Source: CAVPWP01 sp050789285 (GTDB taxonomy: Bacteria; Pseudomonadota; Alphaproteobacteria; Rhodobacterales; Rhodobacteraceae). Taken from it: a stretch of 64,000 bases of DNA. The notes under the pieces were generated by a model. The model searched no databases. It was not told the origin of the DNA and saw nothing but the letters and a program-made list of their open reading frames with translations. Made by a program: the position numbers and the translations under genes. This document shows, one piece after another, positions 35,384 through 43,615 of the stretch. The DNA is taken from assembly GCF_050789285.1 (NCBI RefSeq), contig NZ_JBOUVX010000001.1, positions 744,001-808,000 on the forward strand, written 5' to 3'. The number at the start of each line of letters is the position of its first letter. Position 1 is the first letter of the stretch.

Positions 35384-37227
35384 TCCGCCGCTTGCGCACG
35401 GTCGAGCCGTTCGACCGCGGCAACCCAAAGGGTTTCCGCCCGGTCGAGACCTTCCATGACCTCGGCATACTTGCGTTGCCAGACCTCGGTCTCGCCCAGG
35501 CGCTCTGGCTCATACATAGCAGGGTCCGCAAGTTTCTGGGCAAGTTTTTCGCGCATCGCCTCGATCTTGGCGACGCGGGCCTCGCAGGCGGCGACCTCGG
35601 CGCGCAGCGCCTTGAGTTCGTCGCGGGTCGCGGCCTTCGGTTTCGGCTTCTCTTCGGCTTTCGGCGCGGGCGTGTCGAGAAGCATGCCTCGGTAGGCCTC
35701 GAGGTCGCCCTCGTAGGGGGTCACGCGGCCGTCCTTCACCAGCCAGAGCCGGTCGGCGACAAGGCTGAGAAGGTGCATGTCGTGGCTCACGATGACCACG
35801 GCGCCGGAATAGACGGTCAGCGCCTCGACCAGCGCCTCGCGGCTTTCCATGTCGAGATGGTTGGTCGGTTCGTCGAGGATCAGCAGATGCGGCGCGTCGA
35901 GCGTGGCCAGAAGCAGCGACAGCCGCGCCTTCTGCCCGCCTGAAAGCCGCGCGGCCACCGTGTCGGCCTGCGCGGCCCCGATACCGAAGCCCGCCAGGCG
36001 CGCGCGCAGTTTGGCCGGCGATTCGTCCGGGCGGCGGCGACGGATATGGTCCAGCGGGGTCTCGTCGGCGTGAAGTTCATCCAGCTGGTGCTGGGCGAAA
36101 TAGCCGATGCGCAGCTTCGAGGCGCGGGTGATACGCCCGCCCATCGGGTGAAGTTTGCCGGATATCAGCTTGGAGAGGGTGGATTTTCCTTCGCCATTTC
36201 GGCCAAGAAGGGCGATCCGGTCATCCTGGTCGATGCGCAGGTCGAGCTTCCTGAGCACCGGCGTGTCGCCATAGCCCACGCTGGCGCTTTCCATCGCGAC
36301 GATGGGCGGCGACAGCTCTTCGGGCTGGGGAAAGCTGAAGGCGCGCAGCGCGGCCTCCTGCGGCGTGTTGATCGGCTTCAGTCGGGCGATCATCTTCAGC
36401 CGCGACTGCGCCTGAACCGCCTTCGAGGCCTTGGCGCGGAAGCGGTCGACGAAGCTTTGCAGATGCGCGCGGCGGGCGTCCTGCTTGCGGCGCTCGGCCT
36501 CGGCCACGGCCAGGCGGGCGGCGCGGGTTTCGGCGAAGGTGTCGTAGCCGCCCTGGTAGTAGGTCAGCTTGCGGTCCTCGAGGTGCAGGATCGAGGTGAC
36601 GGCGCGGTTGAGAAGCCCGCGATCGTGGCTGATGACGATGACGGTGTGCGGATAGCGCGCAAGGTAGCTTTCCAGCCAGAGCGCGCCCTCGAGGTCGAGG
36701 TAGTTGGTGGGCTCGTCCAGAAGCAGCAGGTCGGGTTGCGCGAAAAGGACGCCCGCCAGCGCGACCCGCATCCGCCATCCGCCCGAGAAGGCCGAACAGG
36801 GCAGGCGCTGTTCGTCCTCGGTGAAGCCCAGGCCCTTCAGGATCGTCGCGGCGCGGCCTTCGGCCGACCAGGCGTCGATGTCGGCAAGGCGCGTCTGGAT
36901 CTCGGCGATGCGGTGCGGGTCCACGGCGGTCTCGGCCTCGGCCAGAAGGGACGCGCGCTCGGTGTCGGCGGCAAGCACCGTGTCGAGAAGCGAGGTGGCC
37001 GAGGCGGGCACCTCCTGCGCGACGCCGCCGATGCGGGCCCGCGGCGGCAGGGAGATGCTGCCGCCTTCCAGCGCCAGTTCGCCCCGGATCAGGCGGAAGA
37101 GCGTGGTCTTGCCGGTGCCGTTGCGCCCGACAAGGCCGACCTTGTGTCCGGTCGGAATCGTGGCTGTGGCGCCCTCGAACAGGGGGCGGCCTTCGACCGA
37201 ATAGCGGATGTCGTCGATCCGAAGCAT
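35380..37227 (-). CDS. ABC-F family ATPase (Uup/EttA-like ribosome-associated)
   Basis: A soluble protein with two ABC domains and no membrane part, 615 residues. Walker A motifs GRNGTGKTTLFRLI and GRNGEGKSTLSKLI, signatures FSGGWRMRVALAG and LSGGQKARLSLLL, Walker B LLLDEPTNYLDL and LILDEPTNHLDM; between the domains is the P-site-tRNA-interaction linker, and a C-terminal coiled coil follows residue ~530. ABC-F proteins act on the ribosome. The C-terminal coiled coil suggests the Uup group; the exact subtype is uncertain. Divergent from ndk. Confidence 0.93.
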   Translation of the reverse strand: MLRIDDIRYSVEGRPLFEGATATIPTGHKVGLVGRNGTGKTTLFRLIRGELALEGGSISLPPRARIGGVAQEVPASATSLLDTVLAADTERASLLAEAETAVDPHRIAEIQTRLADIDAWSAEGRAATILKGLGFTEDEQRLPCSAFSGGWRMRVALAGVLFAQPDLLLLDEPTNYLDLEGALWLESYLARYPHTVIVISHDRGLLNRAVTSILHLEDRKLTYYQGGYDTFAETRAARLAVAEAERRKQDARRAHLQSFVDRFRAKASKAVQAQSRLKMIARLKPINTPQEAALRAFSFPQPEELSPPIVAMESASVGYGDTPVLRKLDLRIDQDDRIALLGRNGEGKSTLSKLISGKLHPMGGRITRASKLRIGYFAQHQLDELHADETPLDHIRRRRPDESPAKLRARLAGFGIGAAQADTVAARLSGGQKARLSLLLATLDAPHLLILDEPTNHLDMESREALVEALTVYSGAVVIVSHDMHLLSLVADRLWLVKDGRVTPYEGDLEAYRGMLLDTPAPKAEEKPKPKAATRDELKALRAEVAACEARVAKIEAMREKLAQKLADPAMYEPERLGETEVWQRKYAEVMEGLDRAETLWVAAVERLDRAQAAE

Positions 37228-37392
37228 GGGCGGGGCTTAGCCGATCGGGCGGGGCGGCGGAAGGGGCTGGGAAAGCGGGCGGACGGCGCCGCGCCGCAAG
37301 GCTTTCCATCCGGGGCAGGCCGTGCTAGGCGGACGCCGGATTTGGGCGGCGGGCATCGTGCGCGCCGCCTTTGCATCAAGAGGCAGACGACC

Positions 37393-37815
37393 ATGGCGAC
37401 CGAACGCACGCTTTCGATCATCAAACCCGACGCGACCAAGCGCAACCTGACCGGCAAGATCAACGCCAAGTTCGAGGAAGCCGGCCTGCGCATCGTCGCG
37501 CAGAAGCGCATCCACCTGACCAAGGCGCAGGCGGGCAAGTTCTATGAAGTCCACAAGGACCGTCCGTTCTATGACGAGCTGTGCGAGTTCATGGCGTCGG
37601 GGCCGGTCGTCGTTCAGGTTCTGGAAGGCGAGGACGCGATCGCGAAGAACCGGGAAGTGATGGGCGCCACGAACCCGGCCAACGCCGCCGCCGGCACGAT
37701 CCGCGCCGAGTTCGCCGAGAGCGTCGGCGAGAACTCGGTGCACGGCTCGGACGCGCCCGAGACGGCGGCGGTCGAGATCGCCTATTTCTTTGCCGGGATC
37801 GAGATGGTCGGCTGA
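37393..37815 (+). CDS. ndk: Nucleoside diphosphate kinase
   Basis: Transfers the gamma-phosphate between NTPs and NDPs through a phospho-His. The 140-residue length is canonical. MATERTLSIIKPDATKRN is the conserved start and NSVHGSDAPE holds the active-site His. A strong inverted repeat immediately downstream (37841-37869) marks the transcript end. Confidence 0.97.
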   Translation: MATERTLSIIKPDATKRNLTGKINAKFEEAGLRIVAQKRIHLTKAQAGKFYEVHKDRPFYDELCEFMASGPVVVQVLEGEDAIAKNREVMGATNPANAAAGTIRAEFAESVGENSVHGSDAPETAAVEIAYFFAGIEMVG

Positions 37816-37840
37816 CGCCGCCGCATCCCGCAGGTGTCTG

Positions 37841-37869
37841 GAAACGCCGGCCCTCGTGGCCGGCGTTTC
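37841..37869. terminator. Bidirectional intrinsic-type terminator hairpin between ndk and the AI-2E gene
   Basis: GAAACGCCGGCC - CTCGT - GGCCGGCGTTTC: a perfect 12-bp stem with a 5-nt loop in the 70-bp gap between two convergent genes. Its outer GAAA/TTTC base pairs leave a short T-run on each strand, so it can serve both transcripts. Confidence 0.8.
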
Positions 37870-37885
37870 GCGTTCCGGGACGAGG

Positions 37886-39007
37886 TCAGCCGTCGCGCGC
37901 GGCCGGGTCCGATCGCAGGCCGGTCTCGGGCTGGCCGACGTCCATGAACAGGTCCGCGATCCAGCGCAGCGCGGGCGTCGCACGACAGATCGTGAGGATC
38001 GCGATGGTCATCGAGACGCCGAGGAACGCCCCGGCAAGACCCCAGATCAGCGCCCAGAACAGCACCGAGAAGAGAAGCAGGATGGGCGAGATCGCGATCG
38101 CGCGCCCGGCGATTAGCGGTTGCACGTAGCTGCCCATCACGAAGTTGACCAGCGAGGTTCCCCCCGTCGCCAGCAGCACCATCCCCAGATTGCCGAACTG
38201 CGCGGCGGCGAAGGCCGTCAGCAGCACCGCGACGATCAGCGGGCCAAGGAAGGGGATGAAGTTCAGCACGTAGATCAGGATCGCCCAGGCGAAGGGCTGA
38301 TCAAGGCCGATCAGGCGGAACAACAGGTAGCACAGCGTCGCGTCCGCCAGCCCGACGACTGCCCAGAGCCCCAGGTTGAAGCGGATCTTTCCCGCGATTT
38401 CGCGAACGATGGCGCGCAGGCGCAGGGTGGGCTGGCGCGCCTCGATCCGGGCAAGGCGTCGGGTCATCGGCCCGATCTCGAGCAGGCCAAGGGCGAAGAA
38501 GGTCAGCACCAGGATCGCGAAGCCGCCGAAGGACTGCAGCCTCGACAGCGTCGTGGTGAGTGGGCCAAGGATCCAGCGTGCCTCGAACCGGTCGGGCAGA
38601 AGCGCGTCGAAGCGCAGGTTGAGATCCGACAGCGCGTCGTCGAGCGCGCGGTAGGCGGCTGCCAGACGGTCGATGTTGGCGGTGATCCAACCGGCAATTC
38701 CCCGTCCGGCCCAAAGGGCAAGGCTGGCGAACAGGAAGACCACCACGATCGTCACCACAAGCGTTACGATAAAGGCCGGAACGCGCCCCAGACGCACTTC
38801 GAGCGCGGCCATTATCGGGGCCGTCAGGGCCAGAAGCAGCAGCGCGAAGGCGAAGGGGGCGAAGACCGAACTGCCGACATGAAGCAGCCCCAGGACCGCA
38901 AGCGTGGCCAGCACGCCAAGCGCGACCGACACCAGCGGTTGGGGGGGCAAGGTCACGGCGCGGACCCTGCGCCGCGCCGGCCATCGCCGTGCCGCTTCGC
39001 GTTCCAT
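37886..39007 (-). CDS. AI-2E family transporter (PerM/TqsA-like)
   Basis: A 373-residue polytopic membrane protein. Hydrophobic segments pair up near the N-terminus (LVSVALGVLATLAVLGLL, FAPFAFALLLLALTAPIMAAL, and one at ~85-110); a soluble helical part follows, then five or so more including the family hallmark NFIPFLGPLIVAVLLTAFAA. Members export autoinducer-2 or act as Na+/H+ antiporters; the substrate here is unknown. The start at 39007 is the best of several; the first ~25 residues are Arg-rich and may be spurious. Confidence 0.88.
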   Translation of the reverse strand: MEREAARRWPARRRVRAVTLPPQPLVSVALGVLATLAVLGLLHVGSSVFAPFAFALLLLALTAPIMAALEVRLGRVPAFIVTLVVTIVVVFLFASLALWAGRGIAGWITANIDRLAAAYRALDDALSDLNLRFDALLPDRFEARWILGPLTTTLSRLQSFGGFAILVLTFFALGLLEIGPMTRRLARIEARQPTLRLRAIVREIAGKIRFNLGLWAVVGLADATLCYLLFRLIGLDQPFAWAILIYVLNFIPFLGPLIVAVLLTAFAAAQFGNLGMVLLATGGTSLVNFVMGSYVQPLIAGRAIAISPILLLFSVLFWALIWGLAGAFLGVSMTIAILTICRATPALRWIADLFMDVGQPETGLRSDPAARDG

Positions 39008-39317
39008 CCTGTGGCCATGCCGGCGTCCTTTCCCCAGCGATCCCGCGCCGCAGAGTGACCGGCCCGGGCGCGCACTGCAAGGCATTCGCGGCCGCTCGCG
39101 CCGAAGACGGGCCGTCGTCCTTCGTCAGGTCGGAACGCGCGGGGACCGGGGCACATGGCCGTCAGGCCACGGCCCCGAGCCCGTGGTGACCGCCCGAGTT
39201 GTGGGCGGCGCGAATCGTCACTAGGCTGCGCGGAGGACCAGCGGCCCCGGTCCACGCCGCGCACCCCTGCGGACCGGCGCCGAATCCATGTCCCGTACTC
39301 TGAACGGAGCAGACGCC

Positions 39318-39890
39318 ATGTCCGACCCCATCACCTATGACGAGGCCGTCGCCGCCGTGCGAAAGGCCACGCTCGAGGCGATCTCGAAGCACCGAATCCT
39401 GTTCACGATCCAGGCGATCCTGATGGTCGTCGCGGGGGTCGTCGCGCTGGTCTTTCCGCTGTTCACGACGCTGGCCGTGACGCTGGTTCTGGGCTGGATC
39501 CTGATCGCCAACGGGATCGTCCACCTGATCAGCCTGCTTGCTGCGGCGCGGTCGCCGGGGTTCTGGCTGTCGCTGATCTCGGCGGCGCTGTCCGTTGTGG
39601 TGGGGGTGCTGCTGATCCGCAATCCCGGCCTGGCGCTGGGCGCGCTGGTGCTGCTGCTAATCGTCTATTTCATGGTCGAAGGCACCGCGAAGGTTGCGCT
39701 GTCGCTGACCGTGCGGCCCCTGCCGAACTGGGGCCTTGTCCTTCTGAGCGGGATCCTGGGCGTCGCGATCGGGCTCTACCTTCTGTTCAACCCGGCGGTC
39801 TCGCTGTGGCTGATCGGGTTCCTTGTCGGCTTCCACCTCGTGGCCGAGGGCGCGGCGCTGGTGATGATGGTGATCCAGTCGCGCAAGTAG
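39318..39890 (+). CDS. HdeD-family membrane protein
   Basis: A 190-residue protein with six hydrophobic segments arranged as three pairs (LFTIQAILMVVAGVVALVF, LAVTLVLGWILIANGIVHLI, then GFWLSLISAALSVVVGVLL and so on), the repeat pattern of HdeD/DUF308 proteins. In E. coli HdeD helps acid resistance at high cell density; the role here is unknown. The start at 39318 follows GGAGC. The upstream 39008-39317 gap shows no gene. Confidence 0.88.
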   Translation: MSDPITYDEAVAAVRKATLEAISKHRILFTIQAILMVVAGVVALVFPLFTTLAVTLVLGWILIANGIVHLISLLAAARSPGFWLSLISAALSVVVGVLLIRNPGLALGALVLLLIVYFMVEGTAKVALSLTVRPLPNWGLVLLSGILGVAIGLYLLFNPAVSLWLIGFLVGFHLVAEGAALVMMVIQSRK

Positions 39891-39897
39891 GTGCGTC

Positions 39898-40239
39898 TCA
39901 GGGCGCTGGCCGGCGTCGCGGCAGGATGCCGATCTCGTCCAGCGCCTTCTCGAGTTCCGCCTGGCGCGGGTCGAAGTGGGCTGCGACAAGCGCATCGAAG
40001 CGGCGGCGCAGTGCCTCTTTCTCCTTGCCCTTGCAGTCGTTCCAGGGCCGGCCCTGTAGGCCCATCTCGATCACGTAGTAGGCGATGAAATGCGGGCGCA
40101 CGCCGGCCTGCAGAAGCCGCGCATAGGCGGCATCGGTGCCCAGCGCGCGCAGGTCGTCCGCCGTGGCGATGCCGGCGCGGGCGAACTCGGCCTCCATCGC
40201 GGGGCCGATATTGCGGATCGAGGACACGCGGTCGGTCAT
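39898..40239 (-). CDS. TfoX C-terminal domain protein
   Basis: A 113-residue protein made of a single TfoX_C-type helix-hairpin-helix region (VSSIRNIGPAMEAEFARAGIATADDLRALGTDAAYARLLQAG). In TfoX/Sxy this domain is fused to a regulatory N-terminal domain that drives competence; here it stands alone with a different C-terminal extension, so the competence role should not be assumed. Convergent with the HdeD gene. Confidence 0.88.
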   Translation of the reverse strand: MTDRVSSIRNIGPAMEAEFARAGIATADDLRALGTDAAYARLLQAGVRPHFIAYYVIEMGLQGRPWNDCKGKEKEALRRRFDALVAAHFDPRQAELEKALDEIGILPRRRPAP

Positions 40240-40303
40240 GCCCGATGTCTAGCGCCACCCGGGCGCCCGCGAAAGACCGGCCTCAAGGACCGGCCGCGCC
40301 GCG

Positions 40304-40450
40304 TCAGATGCTGGCCCAGTCGCGGTACGCCGGCGGCGCCTTCGGCGCGTCCTGCGGGTCGCGCCGGGGTGCGACCTTGTCGCGCGGGGTCCGGGCGTCG
40401 GCGTCGCGGCGCGCCTGGATATCGTCCGGATCGTCTTCCTTGTCAGCCAT
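40304..40450 (-). CDS. Small highly charged protein, 48 aa
   Basis: A 48-residue frame MADKEDDPDDIQARRDADA... ending PPAYRDWASI. The start is supported by an excellent ribosome binding site, AAGGAGAT, on the minus strand at 40455-40462, with 4 nt to the ATG. No family recognised; the composition suggests a disordered protein. Without the ribosome binding site I would not call it. Confidence 0.6.
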   Translation of the reverse strand: MADKEDDPDDIQARRDADARTPRDKVAPRRDPQDAPKAPPAYRDWASI

Positions 40451-40613
40451 GGCGATCTCCTTTCCGTGGGCAGAGGCCCCCGGGGACGAAGGTCGGAACG
40501 ACCCCGCCCGGTCTGAAGATCGGATCACGAAACCGTGGTGATGACGTGGCGTCGGGCGCGCAGCACCGTGACCATTTCCGGACATGGCCGCGCGGCCCGG
40601 GCGGCACCTGCTC

Positions 40614-41081
40614 CTAGATCAGGCTGGCCACCCGCATCGAGGCCGCGTCGAGGCCGCCCTGCATGTAGGCGAAGCCGATGTTGTAGCGCGGGAAGTCCGG
40701 GAAAAGCTCGACCTGCCAGGTCTGGCGGTTGCCGTAGCGCCAGACCTTGACCACGCGGACCTGCGGGCCGAGGGCGCAGCGCAGGCCCTGAAGGCTCATC
40801 CCGAAGCCCACGTCGACGCCCGGCCGCGCCAGCACGCGGCGGTCGGCGGCGTTGAAGCCGCCGCGCCGGGCAAGCTCGGCGGACAGTTGGGCGCGGGTCT
40901 CGTCGGTCAGCCCGGCGGCCTTCTGTTGCCTCAGGACGCTGCAGAAGTCTGGGCCCGTGTCCGCCAGCGTCGGAAGCGTGGACAGCGACACCGCGTCCTG
41001 CGCTGGGGCCGCGAACGGCAGGGACAAAACCGCAAGGCCAAACGCAAGGCGGGCGGCAACACGGCGGGACAAGGTCAGCAT
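40614..41081 (-). CDS. Exported protein of unknown function
   Basis: A 155-residue protein with a Sec signal peptide (LAFGLAVLSLPFAAPAQ) and a soluble mature domain with two cysteines (FCSVL and LRCALG) that could form a disulfide. No family is recognised. The RYGNRQTWQVELFPD region looks beta-stranded. Monocistronic between a small gene and the MFS permease gene. Confidence 0.75.
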   Translation of the reverse strand: MLTLSRRVAARLAFGLAVLSLPFAAPAQDAVSLSTLPTLADTGPDFCSVLRQQKAAGLTDETRAQLSAELARRGGFNAADRRVLARPGVDVGFGMSLQGLRCALGPQVRVVKVWRYGNRQTWQVELFPDFPRYNIGFAYMQGGLDAASMRVASLI

Positions 41082-41159
41082 GGGGCGGTCTCCGGCGAAG
41101 GGTGATGCAAGTCTAGCGTCGGGGGTGGCGGGATGGCCAGTGCCTTCGGTGGAGGTGCC

Positions 41160-42482
41160 TCAAGCGGTGCGCCGGTCGGGATGCGGCCAGACCGGATGCA
41201 GATCGTCGATGACAAGGTCGTGGCTGTGGCCGGTCACGCCGTGTGCGCGAAGATGGGGATGGTCGGCGGGCAGGTCGGGATGCAGATGCGGCAGGCGGTC
41301 GGGCGCGGCCGCGGGCCAGACCCGCGCGGCGAGGATCACCCCGGCGCCCGCCAGCGCCGCCATGACGAGAAAGCCTGCGTCAAGGCCGGCGCGCGCGCCA
41401 AGCAGGCCGGCCAGCGGATAGGTGAAAAGCCAGCAGGCGTGGCTGAGCGAGAACTGCGCGGCGAAGAGGGCAGGCCGGTCCTCGGGCTGGGCCGAGCGGC
41501 GCAGAAGGCGGCCCGACGGGGTCTGGGTCAGGCTGTAGCCGAAGCCCACCGCGACCCAGAGCGCCATCAGCCCCGGCAGGTTTCCGGCAAGGGGGCCGCC
41601 GAGCATCCCCAGCGCAAGGATCGTACCGCCCGCCAGCATCGCCCGCCGGTCGGGCACGCGGTCGAGAAGCCGCGGCAGAAGCAGCGCCGCCACCATCGAG
41701 CCGCCGCCGAAGGCCGCAAGCGCCAGAGCCACCTCTGCCTCGCCCAGCCCGAGGCGGGCCTTCACCAGCACGACCGTGTTCACGATCACCATCGCGCCCG
41801 CCGCCGCCACGCACAGGTTCAGCGCCAGAAGCCCGCGCAGGCGCGGGGTGGCAAGGTAGATGCGGATGCCGCGGGTCGCGCGGTCCCGGATGCCGCGCGC
41901 GGTCCGCGGTCGCGGCGAGGGCAGCGTCACGGTCAGGACCAGCACCGCCGAGGCAAGGAACCCGACCACCGTGCCTCCGAAGAGGACAGGGAAACTCACC
42001 ACCGTCAGAAGCGCGGCCGCCAGCATCGGCGAGACCAGGCTTTCAAGGTCATAGGCCAGCCGCGACAGCGACAGGGCGCGGGTATAGTCGGCCTCGTCCG
42101 GCAGGACGTCGGGGATCGTGGCCTGGAAGGTCGGCGTGAAGCCGGCCGAGGCCGCCTGCAACAGGAAGATCAGGACGTAGACGTGCCAGACCTCGGTCAC
42201 GAAGGGCAGGGCGAGGGCGACCGTCGCCCGGATCAGGTCGAGCGTCACCAGCATCGCGCGGCGCGGCACCCGGTCGGCCAGGGCCGACGCGACGGGGGCA
42301 AGCGTGACATAGGCCACCATCTTGATCGCAAGCGCCGTGCCAAGGACAAGGCCCGCGTCCTTGCCCGCGATGTCCCAGGCCAGAAGGCCAAGCGCGACAG
42401 TGGCCAGCCCCGTGCCGATCAGCGCGATGACCTGGGCCGCGAAGAGATGCCGGTAGGTGCGGTTGGCGAGGATGGCAAGCAT
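41160..42482 (-). CDS. Major facilitator superfamily permease
   Basis: A 440-residue transporter with about 12 hydrophobic segments. The loop-2/3 MFS signature appears as LADRVPRRAMLVTLDLIRA, followed by PTFQATIPDVLPDEADYTRALSLSRL, as seen in the EntS/transmembrane secretion-effector-like (MFS_3) group. The C-terminal tail is His-rich (DRLPHLHPDLPADHPHLRAHG), which could bind metal. Substrate unknown. The start at 42482 matches the family N-terminus (NRTYRHLFAAQVIALIGTGL). Confidence 0.9.
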   Translation of the reverse strand: MLAILANRTYRHLFAAQVIALIGTGLATVALGLLAWDIAGKDAGLVLGTALAIKMVAYVTLAPVASALADRVPRRAMLVTLDLIRATVALALPFVTEVWHVYVLIFLLQAASAGFTPTFQATIPDVLPDEADYTRALSLSRLAYDLESLVSPMLAAALLTVVSFPVLFGGTVVGFLASAVLVLTVTLPSPRPRTARGIRDRATRGIRIYLATPRLRGLLALNLCVAAAGAMVIVNTVVLVKARLGLGEAEVALALAAFGGGSMVAALLLPRLLDRVPDRRAMLAGGTILALGMLGGPLAGNLPGLMALWVAVGFGYSLTQTPSGRLLRRSAQPEDRPALFAAQFSLSHACWLFTYPLAGLLGARAGLDAGFLVMAALAGAGVILAARVWPAAAPDRLPHLHPDLPADHPHLRAHGVTGHSHDLVIDDLHPVWPHPDRRTA

Positions 42483-42700
42483 GGCGTCAGAAAAGGCAGA
42501 ACGCCAAGGGCAGGGGGGCCGCGTCTTTGGTCGCCGGGAAAGCACGGGTTCGGTCTGGGATGTCCATGCGCCTTGCGCTCCGGATCGCCTTGTCGCCCTA
42601 GCTTACATGAGTCGGGGGGGCGGTGCAGGGTCTTCCCCCGCGGGTCCGACCGTCGGCCGCACTTTCCGTCAGGCGCGGCCTCTGCACGCCACGGGTGGGG

Positions 42701-43600
42701 TCAAGCCGCCACCTTCGCGGCGTCGCGCGCCAGCGCCTCGGCCGTGGCGGTGCGGCGATACCAGACCGTGATCAGCGACGAGTTGATCACGATGAAGAGA
42801 CTGTAGAGGATCGGGATGAACAGCACCTCCTGCTGCTGGACGCCGGTGAAGGTCAGCGTCACGATCAGCGCCGCGAGCGGGCCGTTCTGGATGCCGGTCT
42901 CGAGGCTGATCGTGCGCGCGCGGTTGCGGTCCTGCCGCAGGGCGCGCGCCAGCCAGTAGCCCAGCAGCATCCCCGTGAGACCGATTCCGATCGCCGCCAG
43001 ATAGACCGGGGCCGGCGTATCGAGCAGCATCTGGTAGTTGCGCGGCACCCAGGTCACGATGAGGAACAGGATCACCGTCACCCCCAGAAGCGAGCCCACC
43101 AGCTCGACCGTGGCGCCGACGTTGGCGTTCAGCTTGCGCAGGATCATCCCCAGAACCGTCGGCACCAGCAGGACGACCAGCACCTGTGCCACATTGCCGG
43201 CGGGAATGACGTAGTCGCCCGCCACCCCGGCAAGACCGCTGTAGAAGCCCAGCAGCAGCGGCACCATGACCACGGCGACAAGGGTCGACACGGTCGTCAT
43301 CATGATCGACAGCGCCAGCACCCCCTTCGAGAAATAGGCGAAGATGTTGCTGGTCGTGCCGCCGGGCATGCAGGCGATCAGGATCAGCCCCACCGCCATG
43401 GCCGGCGGCAGGCCCAGAAGCACCGCCAGCGCGTAGCCGAGAAAGGGCATCACCATGTATTGCGACAGAAGCCCGACCAGGATGCCCTTGGGCTTGCGGA
43501 ACGCGATCAGGAAGTCGCGCCAGGTCATGGAGGCCCCCATACCCAGCATGATCACCATCATCATGATGCCCAGAAGCGTCGTCTCAAGCTCGGTCAGCAT
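42701..43600 (-). CDS. Bile acid:sodium symporter (BASS) family protein
   Basis: A 299-residue protein with about ten hydrophobic segments. Family marks are LMLGMGASMTWRDF-like sequence at the start, ACMPGGTTSNIFAYFSKG (the Na+-site crossover helix) and ISLETGIQNGPLAALIVTLTF (second crossover). BASS proteins move organic acids such as pyruvate or taurocholate with Na+; the substrate here is unknown. It lies 15 bp downstream of the acyl-CoA ligase gene's stop... on the same strand it precedes none, and its start is 16 bp from the ligase stop, so the ligase and BASS genes are probably one operon. Confidence 0.92.
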   Translation of the reverse strand: MLTELETTLLGIMMMVIMLGMGASMTWRDFLIAFRKPKGILVGLLSQYMVMPFLGYALAVLLGLPPAMAVGLILIACMPGGTTSNIFAYFSKGVLALSIMMTTVSTLVAVVMVPLLLGFYSGLAGVAGDYVIPAGNVAQVLVVLLVPTVLGMILRKLNANVGATVELVGSLLGVTVILFLIVTWVPRNYQMLLDTPAPVYLAAIGIGLTGMLLGYWLARALRQDRNRARTISLETGIQNGPLAALIVTLTFTGVQQQEVLFIPILYSLFIVINSSLITVWYRRTATAEALARDAAKVAA

Positions 43601-43615
43601 CGCTGGTCCTCTCGG

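Noticed and set aside
36046..37392. Long plus-strand extension upstream of ndk
   Set aside because: Antisense to the ABC-F gene, whose ATPase motifs are complete; ndk starts at 37393 with the family N-terminus.
39008..39317. Genes in the gap before the HdeD gene
   Set aside because: Short frames on both strands are Arg/Pro-rich with no ribosome binding site or family pattern; treated as noncoding.
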